This document shows positions 37,809-45,754 of a DNA stretch of 64,000 nucleotides, one piece after another; positions within the stretch are counted from its first letter, which is position 1; every line of letters begins with the position of its first letter. This stretch comes from Bacteroidetes bacterium UBA6221. Its GTDB lineage: Bacteria; Bacteroidota; Bacteroidia; Chitinophagales; Chitinophagaceae. The stretch is from assembly GCA_002421685.1 (NCBI GenBank), contig DISB01000009.1, positions 62,001 to 126,000 on the forward strand, in the 5' to 3' direction. The notes under the pieces are model-generated. The model did no database searches and was not told where the DNA came from. It was given only the letters and a program-made list of their open reading frames with translations. A program made the position numbers and the translations under genes.

Positions 37809-38773
37809 TGCCGGACACGCTTCTTTCCGTAAATTATTTATTGCTGGCTATTATCCTGCTGGCCTGCATGTTTGTCTATTTCAGGTTGGCATTGCGTTTT
37901 CGCATCATCGACAAGCCCAATGAGCGGAGTTCCCATTTCAGGCCTACTATCAGGGGTGGGGGCATTATTTTCCCGGTAGTAGTGTTGCTTTATTTTTTGC
38001 TTAATTCATTTCAATATCCCTGGTTCGCTTTGGCTGTGCTGGCATCAGGTGCCGTCAGTTTTATCGACGACATTCGTGGACTGCCGCGCTTGCTGCGTTT
38101 TGGCGTTCATGCTTTGGCAGCCTGCCTTATATTGTTTGAAGCCGGCGCTTTTACGTTACCGGTATTGCTTGTCATTCCGGCATTCATATTTATTGTAGGT
38201 GTTATCAACGCTTTCAATTTCATGGACGGCATAAACGGGATAACAGGTTTTTATACATTGGCAGTATTGTTGCCGCTTATGCTTACCGAGACGGACCTTG
38301 CCAACCTCGAGCTACAAGCTTTTATCGGTGTGGCATTGCTGGTATTCCTGCTATTCAATGCACGCAAAAAGGCCAAATGTTTTGCAGGCGATGTGGGGAG
38401 CGTTTCTATTGCAGTAATAGTATTATTCCTGCTGGTACAGCGCATAGTGGTTACCAACGATTATAAATACCTGGGTTTTCTTTCCGTTTATCTTGTGGAA
38501 ACAGGCCTCACTATCATCCAGCGGTGGCGTATGGGCGAACGGATATTTGAAGCGCACCGCCGTCATATGTACCAGGTCATGAGCAATGAAATGGGTTGGC
38601 CGCATTTGCTGGTAGCTGTTATTTATGCACTGATACAGTTAGGTATTAATATGCTGTTGGTCAATTCAGACCCCGGAGTTATAGGTTTGGTTATTCTTTT
38701 CGCTGTCCTGGTATTGGCATATATCCCTATCAAAATCGCGCTGCTCAAAATGGTCAGCGTAAAGACATCATGA
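37808..38773 (+). CDS. Undecaprenyl-phosphate sugar-1-phosphate transferase (WecA/WbpL/MraY family)
   Basis: Polytopic initiating transferase of 321 residues with about ten membrane segments. Motifs are FIDDIRG (metal-binding Asp pair), FNFMDGINGITG, CFAGDVGSVS and the cytoplasmic loop EAHRRHMYQ. It would load the first sugar on undecaprenyl phosphate, starting glycan assembly. It is the last gene of the cluster; its 3' end overlaps the convergent TrmH-type gene by 6 bases. Confidence 0.93.
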   Translation: MPDTLLSVNYLLLAIILLACMFVYFRLALRFRIIDKPNERSSHFRPTIRGGGIIFPVVVLLYFLLNSFQYPWFALAVLASGAVSFIDDIRGLPRLLRFGVHALAACLILFEAGAFTLPVLLVIPAFIFIVGVINAFNFMDGINGITGFYTLAVLLPLMLTETDLANLELQAFIGVALLVFLLFNARKKAKCFAGDVGSVSIAVIVLFLLVQRIVVTNDYKYLGFLSVYLVETGLTIIQRWRMGERIFEAHRRHMYQVMSNEMGWPHLLVAVIYALIQLGINMLLVNSDPGVIGLVILFAVLVLAYIPIKIALLKMVSVKTS

Positions 38774-39298
38774 CTTTCTTCCCCTCATCATTTCCCACAG
38801 CACTACTCCCAGGCTGACGGATATATTCAAAGAATGCTTACTGCCCCATTGGGGTATCTCTATACAGGCGTCGGCCACTTTCATCACTTCATCACTTACG
38901 CCGCTCACCTCGTTGCCAAACACCAGGGCAAGTTTTTCTCCTCTGTAGTCTAGTTCGTTTAGCAGGGTGCTGTTGTGGGCCTGTTCCACTGCCACGATTT
39001 TATATCCTTTTTCTTTGGCAGCATTTATCGCCTCCATTACGCCGGGAAAATACTGCCATTTCACAGTTTCCGTGGCTCCCAGGGCGGTTTTATGAATATC
39101 GCGATGGGGTGGTTGTGGGGTATAGCCACACAGGTACAGGGCCTCTATCCTGAAGGCATCACAGGTACGGAAGGCCGAACCTACATTATGCATGCTCCTG
39201 ATGTCGTCAAGTATTATTATAACAGGCTGTTTTTCAGCCTCCTGCATTTCCCGGCTGCTCAGCCGGTTTAATTCTTCCATTTGTTTTTTGACGAACAT
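38768..39298 (-). CDS. TrmH/SpoU family RNA 2'-O-methyltransferase
   Basis: SPOUT-fold methyltransferase of 176 residues with the three family motifs: NVGSAFRTCDAF, LVFGNEVSGVSDEV and LNISVSLGVVLWE. It methylates ribose in tRNA or rRNA; motif content alone does not separate TrmH from other SpoU enzymes. It is convergent with the polysaccharide cluster and marks the return to housekeeping genes. Confidence 0.92.
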   Translation of the reverse strand: MFVKKQMEELNRLSSREMQEAEKQPVIIILDDIRSMHNVGSAFRTCDAFRIEALYLCGYTPQPPHRDIHKTALGATETVKWQYFPGVMEAINAAKEKGYKIVAVEQAHNSTLLNELDYRGEKLALVFGNEVSGVSDEVMKVADACIEIPQWGSKHSLNISVSLGVVLWEMMRGRKS

Positions 39299-39320
39299 GT
39301 ACCCTTGTTTTCAACTTTGG

Positions 39321-39328
39321 CAAAGGTA
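39321..39328 (-). promoter_or_regulatory. Candidate -7 box for the TrmH-type gene
   Basis: Read on the minus strand the site is TACCTTTG, matching TAnnTTTG, 22 bases upstream of the ATG. No clear -33 element. Confidence 0.5.
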
Positions 39329-39388
39329 ATTTTTATGCGCTACAGCTAAAAAAATGCCACAAGGATAATATGGTTTTCTGTTGTTTTG

Positions 39389-39396
39389 TATCTTTG
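39389..39396 (+). promoter_or_regulatory. Candidate -7 box for clpS
   Basis: TATCTTTG matches TAnnTTTG and lies 28 bases before the clpS ATG; the -33 region is not convincing. Confidence 0.5.
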
Positions 39397-39424
39397 CAGG
39401 CAATATTATTAAACAGTCAAATAG

Positions 39425-39727
39425 ATGAGCGCTATTCATAATCCCTTAAATAGTATCCAGTGGCAAACGCAGGAAAACGAAGACCAGGATGTCATGGTAG
39501 AGTCGCTGCACAACCTGGTGGTATGGAATGATGAGGTGAATACTTTCGATCATGTTATTGATTCGTTGATAGATATTTGCGACCATACGCCCGAGCAAGC
39601 CGAACAATGTGCCCTGTTCATTCATCACAAAGGGAAATATGGTGTAAAAAGGGGTAGCTTCGATTACCTGCGTCCCAAGGCAGAGGCCCTGATAGACAGG
39701 GGTATCCAGGCCACGGTCGACTATTAA
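39425..39727 (+). CDS. clpS: ATP-dependent Clp protease adaptor ClpS
   Basis: Small adaptor (100 residues) that hands N-degron substrates to ClpAP/ClpCP. Conserved features are VVWNDEVNTFDHVI, the CDHTPEQAEQCALFIHHKGK block with the Clp ATPase-contact residues, and the final ALIDRGIQATVDY. Length and start fit the family. It is monocistronic with its own promoter-like box. Confidence 0.93.
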   Translation: MSAIHNPLNSIQWQTQENEDQDVMVESLHNLVVWNDEVNTFDHVIDSLIDICDHTPEQAEQCALFIHHKGKYGVKRGSFDYLRPKAEALIDRGIQATVDY

Positions 39728-39834
39728 TACTTGTTCAGGTTCCCAGGAGTCTTTTGTTGCTTTCCTACCTCTACACATGCTTCCTGGTATGCAGCATGAT
39801 TAATATTTAATTTTATTTTTACGTCAAAAAAGCG

Positions 39835-39960
39835 TATATTTGTATACCGGCGACTATCGCCGCCATAGCTCTTTGAAAAACCGGCAATCCTATAATATGT
39901 GAATAGCCACATGACATTTCCCGCAATTTTTCCGCCACCGGCGGGACGGGCCGCGCGGCA
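39835..39960 (+). ncRNA. Possible small structured RNA with its own promoter
   Basis: A TATATTTG box (39835-39842) is followed by a perfect 6-bp hairpin CGGCGA-CTA-TCGCCG (39848-39862), exactly where a transcript would begin. Further on are ATGTG/CACAT (39897-39912) and CCGCC-ACC-GGCGG (39932-39944). No ORF follows. The right end is arbitrary, since no U-tract terminator was found. No known RNA family is recognised. Confidence 0.3.
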
Positions 39961-40042
39961 TTCACGTTTTATTCATCTTTCCGGCAATTCCCGTACGTGC
40001 GGACAACACTTTGCGTCTTAACGGTTAGAATCATCCGGGTGG

Positions 40043-40164
40043 GCAACAAAATCAGATACAACAACGAAAAATGCAACAAATTGCAACAAATCCTTTTAAT
40101 TGATTGATTATCAATTGCATGAGACAGGTGTAATTCTTGTTCTAGCCTTGGTTATTGCAACAAA
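40043..40164. repeat. Four direct copies of GCAACAAA
   Basis: Copies at 40043-40050, 40073-40080, 40083-40090 and 40157-40164, the middle two spaced exactly ten bases apart (one helical turn). They lie 100-220 bases before the DPP IV start. They could be operator sites or chance in an A/C-rich stretch. Confidence 0.35.
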
Positions 40165-40236
40165 AGCTAACAAAATTCAACAATTCTAACCCTCATTTTA
40201 CCCATGCAATTATTTCATTCTCAATAGTATAGATGT

Positions 40237-40244
40237 TATTTTTG
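40237..40244 (+). promoter_or_regulatory. Candidate -7 box for the DPP IV gene
   Basis: TATTTTTG matches TAnnTTTG, 19 bases before the ATG, implying a very short leader. Confidence 0.5.
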
Positions 40245-40263
40245 GTACGTACAATTACCTGAT

Positions 40264-42441
40264 ATGCGATATACACTTATAGTTCTGTTTTTAGCGGTTG
40301 CCAATCTTGCCTTTGCACAGAAAGGTGAAAAACTGATAACTCTTGAAGACCTCTACAGGAAAAACACCTTCAGTATTAAATCTGTTCCTGGGTTTAACGC
40401 GCTGAAAGATGGGCAACGGTACACAAAACTTGAAACTAAAGGCAAGGACCAGACTATTAATATATATAGCCTGGACAATGATGCCTGGGTCAGCACAGCC
40501 TTCAATGGTAAAGTGGCCAGGGTAGATGGCAAATCAATTCGCGTAGCCGCATACCGGTTCAGCGACGATGAAACTAAATTGCTGATAATGTCAGAGCCCG
40601 ACCCGGTGTACAGGCATTCAGTATATTACATAACCTATGTGTACGACATAGCGCATAAGAGGGTAGAGCTCCTGGCTGAGGAAAAGGTATTACATGCCGC
40701 CTTTTCACCCGACGGCAATAAAGTGGCCTATGTTTCCGGCAACAACCTGCACTTTAAGGACCTTAAGACCGGTAAAGTTACAGATGTAACCATAGATGGA
40801 GAATGGAATGCTATAATCAACGGTAACTGCGATTGGGTTTACGAAGAGGAGTTTAGCTTTACACAGGCATACCAATGGTCGCCCGATGGCCGGTATATAG
40901 CCTACTATCGCTTCGATGAGCGCAAAGTGCCTGAATATACCCTGCACATATACAACGGCCTTTACCCGGAAAATTACAAATACAAATACCCAAAAGCAGG
41001 GGAAGTTAATTCAGTGGTTGAGATTCGTATCTATAACGTCGCAGAAGGGTCTGCTGTTACGGTAAATACGGGCAAAGAAACGGATCAGTACATACCGCGC
41101 ATCAAATGGACTAAGAATCCATCCGCTCTTTGTGTGTACAGGCTCAACAGGCTGCAAAACCACCTGGAATTATTATTGGCTGATGCCCGTAGCGGGGTGT
41201 CAGAGGTGATATATTCTGAAACCAATAAATACTATATCGAGATAAATGACAACCTCGAGTTTCTACCCGATGGGCATTCTTTCATCTTTACCAGCGAACG
41301 CGACAAATACAATCACCTGTATAGCTGGAATTGGAAAACCAGGGAACTTAAGGAGCTTACGCCCGGTAAATTTGATATCGACCAGATAGTAGGTATCGAT
41401 GCAAATAGAAGAAAAGTGTATTACACCGCGGCGGAAAAAACGCCTATGGAGAGGAAACTGTATTCAGTCAATTGGAATGGACGGGATAAACAGGTTTTGA
41501 CGCCGGAAGATGGTACGCACAGCATCACGCCCATCGAAGGTCATAATTATTTCCTGGATAAGTACTCTACTTTGACAGGCCCGCCTATCTACTATCTGCG
41601 CGATAATAATGGAAAGGTGGTGCGTACGCTTGAGGATAATTTAAAACTGGCCTTGAAGCTGGAAGAATATGCCCTTGGTAAAACGGAGTTTACAACGTTT
41701 AAGGGCGCATATGGTGACGACCTCAATGCCTGGATAATAACCCCGCCCAACTTCGACAAAAAGAAGAAATACTCGGTACTGATGTTCCAATACAGCGGTC
41801 CCGGCTCTCAGCAGGTGCTTGACCAGTATCCCGTGGGCAACTATTTCTGGCACCAGATGTTGGCGCAGAAAGGTTACATTATTGTATGTGCCGATGGCAC
41901 AGGCACTGGTATGCGTGGCGAGGAGTTCAGGAAAAAGACTTATCTGCAACTTGGGAAAATGGAAAGTGCAGACCAGGTAGCTGTGGCCAAAGAACTGGGT
42001 AAACTGTCTTACGTTGACAAAAACAGGATAGGCATCTGGGGCTGGAGTTATGGTGGCTTTATGAGTAGTACCTGCTTGTTCAAGGGAGACGGCATATTCA
42101 AAATGGCCATTGCCGTTGCGCCGGTGTCCAACTGGCGGTACTACGATAATATTTATACCGAACGCTACATGCGCACGCCCAAAGAGAACCCGGATGGCTA
42201 CGACAATAACGCACCTGAAAAAATGGCTAAGAACATGAAGGGTAAATTCCTGTTGATACACGGCACTGCCGACGACAACGTGCATTTTCAGAATGCGGTA
42301 ATGCTAACGGAAGCCCTTATAGATGCTGATAAAGAATTTGAGAGCGAATATTACCCTGATAAGAACCACGGTATAAGCGGTGGTAACACACGTTATCACT
42401 TGTACAACCGTATGACAAATTTTATTCTCAACAATCTTTGA
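40264..42441 (+). CDS. Dipeptidyl peptidase IV family serine protease (S9B)
   Basis: Secreted peptidase of 725 residues releasing N-terminal X-Pro/X-Ala dipeptides. A signal peptide (LIVLFLAVANLAFAQ, cleavage near 19-20) is followed by the DPPIV_N beta-propeller and a C-terminal alpha/beta hydrolase domain. The catalytic triad is Ser595 in GWSYGGF, Asp670 in HGTADDNVHF and His702 in KNHG; spacing matches human DPP4 closely. A DWVYEEEF motif (the Glu pair that binds the substrate N-terminus) is present. It likely acts in the periplasm in peptide use. Confidence 0.96.
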   Translation: MRYTLIVLFLAVANLAFAQKGEKLITLEDLYRKNTFSIKSVPGFNALKDGQRYTKLETKGKDQTINIYSLDNDAWVSTAFNGKVARVDGKSIRVAAYRFSDDETKLLIMSEPDPVYRHSVYYITYVYDIAHKRVELLAEEKVLHAAFSPDGNKVAYVSGNNLHFKDLKTGKVTDVTIDGEWNAIINGNCDWVYEEEFSFTQAYQWSPDGRYIAYYRFDERKVPEYTLHIYNGLYPENYKYKYPKAGEVNSVVEIRIYNVAEGSAVTVNTGKETDQYIPRIKWTKNPSALCVYRLNRLQNHLELLLADARSGVSEVIYSETNKYYIEINDNLEFLPDGHSFIFTSERDKYNHLYSWNWKTRELKELTPGKFDIDQIVGIDANRRKVYYTAAEKTPMERKLYSVNWNGRDKQVLTPEDGTHSITPIEGHNYFLDKYSTLTGPPIYYLRDNNGKVVRTLEDNLKLALKLEEYALGKTEFTTFKGAYGDDLNAWIITPPNFDKKKKYSVLMFQYSGPGSQQVLDQYPVGNYFWHQMLAQKGYIIVCADGTGTGMRGEEFRKKTYLQLGKMESADQVAVAKELGKLSYVDKNRIGIWGWSYGGFMSSTCLFKGDGIFKMAIAVAPVSNWRYYDNIYTERYMRTPKENPDGYDNNAPEKMAKNMKGKFLLIHGTADDNVHFQNAVMLTEALIDADKEFESEYYPDKNHGISGGNTRYHLYNRMTNFILNNL

Positions 42442-42460
42442 CGCACTGTACCTTTGAAAC

Positions 42461-43417
42461 ATGAGACCGGTGCGGAAGAAAGTTGAAGAATGGGCCCTTA
42501 TTCAGCGAATAACAGATACGGCCAAACGGATAAGGCTGCCGGGTAAGGAGCGCCTGTCGTTGTACGACTTGAGCCGGTTCTTTTTCAGTGAACTGGGCAA
42601 CAACAGGCTTTTTGAAAATTGCGCTGCGGTTACTTATAATTTTGTGATGGCGCTTCCGCCAACACTGTTGGTATTATTTTCTCTCGTTCCTTACCTGCCG
42701 TTGAAGGGCGTACAAGATATTATTCTCGATACCCTTAGTATTGTAGCCAGGAACGAGGCTCTTTATCATAGTATCAGTAGTGTCATTATCGATTTCATGA
42801 ACAACGAGCGGGGAGAAGTGCTGTCCTTTGGTATCGTGCTTACGCTGCTCTTTGCCTCCAATGGTATGATGGGCCTGATACAAAGTTTTGAACGCACTCA
42901 CCTGTCCGATTATGTACACAGGTCTGATTTGAGGCAGAGGTGGACCGCCCTGAAGTTGACAGTCCTTCTGCTCATAGTGGTCATACTGAGCATCGTGGTT
43001 TTGATTATTCAAAGCCAGTCCCTGAACGACATATTGCTCATAATTTTTCATAACGTGATAGCTGTGCGGATACTGAGCGCCATCGTCGTTACATTGATAT
43101 TGTTTGTCTGTATTGCTATTATTTACCGGTATGGCCCTTCATTCAAGCAGAGGGTGAGGTTTTTTTCACCCGGCGCTATATTTGCTACTACGTTATGCGT
43201 CTTAGCGTCCACTGTCTTTTTCTTCCTGGTGGATAATTTTATTCAATACAATAAGATATATGGTTCTATTGGTACGCTTATGGCCTTTATGGTCTGGATA
43301 TGGCTTAACGTCCTGGTAATTTTGATAGGGTACGACCTGAACGTCAGCGTGATGATGGTGAAAAAAAGCTACAGGGAAGGTAAGAATGAAAAAAATGAGA
43401 AGATTAAGCGCAAGTAG
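42461..43417 (+). CDS. YihY/BrkB family inner-membrane protein
   Basis: Polytopic protein of 318 residues with about six membrane segments and the family landmarks AVTYNFVMALPPTLLVLFSL and KIYGSIGTLMAFMVWIWLNV. It was once called ribonuclease BN; the family's function is not settled. The C-terminal tail is highly charged (Lys/Glu rich), and its coding end overlaps the next gene by 32 bases. Confidence 0.9.
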   Translation: MRPVRKKVEEWALIQRITDTAKRIRLPGKERLSLYDLSRFFFSELGNNRLFENCAAVTYNFVMALPPTLLVLFSLVPYLPLKGVQDIILDTLSIVARNEALYHSISSVIIDFMNNERGEVLSFGIVLTLLFASNGMMGLIQSFERTHLSDYVHRSDLRQRWTALKLTVLLLIVVILSIVVLIIQSQSLNDILLIIFHNVIAVRILSAIVVTLILFVCIAIIYRYGPSFKQRVRFFSPGAIFATTLCVLASTVFFFLVDNFIQYNKIYGSIGTLMAFMVWIWLNVLVILIGYDLNVSVMMVKKSYREGKNEKNEKIKRK

Positions 43418-44765
43418 TTTATCCATATTCGCCGGTATCCTATTACAGTCGTGCGGCAGTGAACAGGATATCCCCCAAAAAGTGGTCTTTACAGAGCACG
43501 TAGCGCCAATACTTTATAACAACTGTACTGTTTGCCACCGTCCCGATGGCATCGGGCATTTCAACCTGGTTACCTACGAAGATGCAAAGCGTTATGCCTC
43601 GGGTATTGCCTTTACAGCAAGGGAACGGATCATGCCCCCATGGCCGGCAGACCCTCATTACACAGAATTCGTAGGGCAGAAGGTGTTGAGCGAGCACGAA
43701 ATAAGGATACTGGAAAAATGGGTAGAGGATGGAGTGGAAGAAGGCCCTGTAGAAAAATTATCCCCCGTACCACGTTTCCCATTGGGGTCTATGGTGGGCG
43801 AACCGGATGTACGCATTCCTGTTCAGCCCGTCTATCTTGAGGCCAACAATTCAGATAAATTCCTGATAGTAAAAGTGCCCTTTGAATTACCTGCCGATAC
43901 CTACGCTGCTTTGGTAGAGTTTGTTCCGGGCAGGCATAATGTGGTTCACCACGTTAACGGCGATATGGTGAAGTATGAATACCACAAAAAGCAAAACGTC
44001 TTTGAAGGGGAGCGGGTTACAAATATGGCCTTGGACAGCACTATCAAACTTGCGTTCGAGAAGTTGGGCCTGCCCAATGATGACGGCACCTACCCGGTTT
44101 TGCAGAAATCGGTAGTGAACTATTTGCCCGGCACCTACGGGCAAATATATCCTCAGGGGATAGGAGGATATTCCATCCCGCGCAAAGGGGCGTTCCTGCT
44201 CAATGACCTGCATTATGGCTTCACAACTGACGAGGCAGTATGGGACAGTTCCTATATCAATATCTTTTACGCTAAAACAAAACCTGCCAGGCCGGTACAG
44301 GAGTTTCAGATGGGCACCCTGGGTGTGTCACCCGTAGAGCCCGACCTGGTACTACAACCCAATACCGTTAAAAAAGTGCATACCAAACTTACTATACCCG
44401 AAGACATATCTATCCTCACTGTCAATCCGCATATGCACCTGCTGGGTAAGAGTTTCAAGGCCTATGCCCTTAAGCCCGATGGTGATACAATTCGCCTCAT
44501 ATCCATTCCCAAATGGGATTTCCACTGGCAATATTTCTATACCTTCCGGAAGATGGTGAAAATACCGAAAGGGAGCACCATTGTAGCTGAAGGTGTCTAC
44601 GACAATACCCGTAAAAACCTGAACAACCCCTTTAGTCCGCCGCGCCTGGTGCGCGACAACGAAGGCAGTATGCGTGCTACCGATGAAATGTTCCAGTTCA
44701 TTATCACCTATCTCATGTATAAAGACGGAGATGAGCATATAAGCCTGGAAACCAACGCTAAATAA
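43386..44765 (+). CDS. Lipoprotein with cytochrome c motif and copper monooxygenase-like domain
   Basis: Protein of 459 residues. The signal peptide ends in a lipobox-like ILLQSC (Cys23), predicting an outer-membrane or periplasmic lipoprotein. A single haem c site CTVCH (47-51) with a possible distal Met in MPPWP follows. The C-terminal half resembles type II copper ascorbate-dependent monooxygenases (PHM/DBM fold): VVHHVNG and NPHMHLLGK supply His clusters for copper. The reaction and substrate are unknown; internal electron transfer from haem to copper is inference. The start overlaps the YihY gene by 32 bases; ATG 43395 would shorten that. Confidence 0.82.
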   Translation: MKKMRRLSASSLSIFAGILLQSCGSEQDIPQKVVFTEHVAPILYNNCTVCHRPDGIGHFNLVTYEDAKRYASGIAFTARERIMPPWPADPHYTEFVGQKVLSEHEIRILEKWVEDGVEEGPVEKLSPVPRFPLGSMVGEPDVRIPVQPVYLEANNSDKFLIVKVPFELPADTYAALVEFVPGRHNVVHHVNGDMVKYEYHKKQNVFEGERVTNMALDSTIKLAFEKLGLPNDDGTYPVLQKSVVNYLPGTYGQIYPQGIGGYSIPRKGAFLLNDLHYGFTTDEAVWDSSYINIFYAKTKPARPVQEFQMGTLGVSPVEPDLVLQPNTVKKVHTKLTIPEDISILTVNPHMHLLGKSFKAYALKPDGDTIRLISIPKWDFHWQYFYTFRKMVKIPKGSTIVAEGVYDNTRKNLNNPFSPPRLVRDNEGSMRATDEMFQFIITYLMYKDGDEHISLETNAK

Positions 44766-44820
44766 AATTGGCAGTTTTATAAACTTTCATGAAATTTATA
44801 AATCATAAAATATCTATATC

Positions 44821-45429
44821 GTGAACAAATTCGTTACAATATTTGCTGCCATGGTTTTCACATGTAGTACATGGGCACAGAATAATATTACTAGTATTGA
44901 CATAGGTGCCGGGATTCCAATGGCCGACCTCAGGATGAAATCTGTTGATAAAGAGGAACTATCGCTCAACGACGTTAAGACAGCAAGCGGGCTATTGGTA
45001 ATGTTTTCCTGCAACACATGTCCATACGTTATCAAAAGCCAGGGAAGGACCAAAGAGATGATAGCCTATGCGCAAAAGGCCGGTTTTGGAGTTATTATTG
45101 TCAACTCGAACGAGGCACAGCGTGATGATGATGATTCTTACAAAGCAATGGCAAAATATGCCAAAACCCAGGATTATAAAGTTCCTTATATGGTAGATGA
45201 GGGTTCCAGGCTTGCTGATGCATTCGGCGCTACACGTACACCAGAGGTTTTTCTTTTCGATGGAAATGGAGCGCTTATGTATAAAGGCGCTATGGAGGAT
45301 AATCCTGCTAATCCATCAGAGTCTAAACAGTTTTTTTTGAAAAATGCCATTGACCAGTTGGCAACAGGGTTAGTACCCGAACCCTCCAGCACAAAGTCAA
45401 TAGGGTGTACTATAAAGAGAGTTTTATAA
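44821..45429 (+). CDS. Secreted thioredoxin-like (AhpC/TSA-type) protein
   Basis: Exported protein of 202 residues with a GTG start and a signal peptide (FVTIFAAMVFTCSTWAQ). The thioredoxin fold has an active-site-like CNTCP with FS before it, and a cis-Pro region TRTPEVFLF. The shape matches the redoxin proteins common in Bacteroidota. It would act as a periplasmic thiol-disulfide or peroxide protein. Partner unknown. Confidence 0.83.
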   Translation: MNKFVTIFAAMVFTCSTWAQNNITSIDIGAGIPMADLRMKSVDKEELSLNDVKTASGLLVMFSCNTCPYVIKSQGRTKEMIAYAQKAGFGVIIVNSNEAQRDDDDSYKAMAKYAKTQDYKVPYMVDEGSRLADAFGATRTPEVFLFDGNGALMYKGAMEDNPANPSESKQFFLKNAIDQLATGLVPEPSSTKSIGCTIKRVL

Positions 45430-45472
45430 TTTTGAATATAATATAAGGGAAGCTTTGAAAACAAGAAAAGAG

Positions 45473-45676
45473 ATGAGAAACTTTTTGTTGCTTACGCTAA
45501 TGATCGTTGGCTTTAGCTCCTGCAAGAAAGATTGGGCTTGCGAATGTACCCGCATATCTACAAATGAAAAGCATGTGGCAAGGTACTTTGCTAAAATGCC
45601 TCGCTCAGAAGCCAGGTCGTTGTGCCATTTGCTTAATAACGACAGTATCACAAATTGTAAGGTGTACCCCAATTAG
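45473..45676 (+). CDS. Small putative lipoprotein
   Basis: Predicted protein of 67 residues. The N-terminus is a lipoprotein signal (LLLTLMIVGFSSC, lipobox Cys17) followed by KKDWACECTR and two later Cys; five Cys in all. No family recognised. ATG 45473 is preferred to TTG 45455. Such short lipoproteins are frequent in this phylum; here it stands 43 bases after the thioredoxin-like gene and before a terminator hairpin. Confidence 0.65.
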   Translation: MRNFLLLTLMIVGFSSCKKDWACECTRISTNEKHVARYFAKMPRSEARSLCHLLNNDSITNCKVYPN

Positions 45677-45701
45677 GCAGTTTAGCTTGAAGGCTAACAT
45701 A

Positions 45702-45734
45702 AAGAAGGGCTGCTCTTGAGAGACAGCCCTTCTT
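45702..45734. terminator. Bidirectional terminator hairpin between the lipoprotein gene and fusA
   Basis: Perfect 11-bp inverted repeat AAGAAGGGCTG / CAGCCCTTCTT with an 11-base loop. It follows the rightward lipoprotein gene and lies 20 bases beyond the leftward fusA stop. The A-rich and T-rich arm ends give short U tracts in both directions. Confidence 0.8.
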
Positions 45735-45754
45735 CGTATGGTTCAAGCCCTGTA

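Larger units (their letters stand above)
39728..40263. other. 536-base intergenic region with promoter boxes and hairpins
   Basis: No credible ORF. It contains two TAnnTTTG boxes (39835 and 40237), a run of hairpins right after the first box (see separate entry), four copies of the octamer GCAACAAA (40043, 40073, 40083, 40157) and an inverted repeat AATTGAT-N5-ATCAATT starting near 40099. A GC-rich patch near 39930-39960 contrasts with the AT-rich remainder. Confidence 0.6.

Noticed and set aside
2404..38773. Horizontal-transfer island with integrase or insertion sequences
   Set aside because: The cluster may well be mobile in evolution, but no transposase, integrase, tRNA or flanking direct repeat is visible here.
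42449..42456. TACCTTTG box before the YihY gene
   Set aside because: It ends only four bases before the ATG, too close for a normal transcript start; probably chance or, at most, a leaderless start.
42674..43051. Minus-strand frame inside the YihY gene
   Set aside because: Shadow frame, no motif, fully inside a recognised membrane protein gene.
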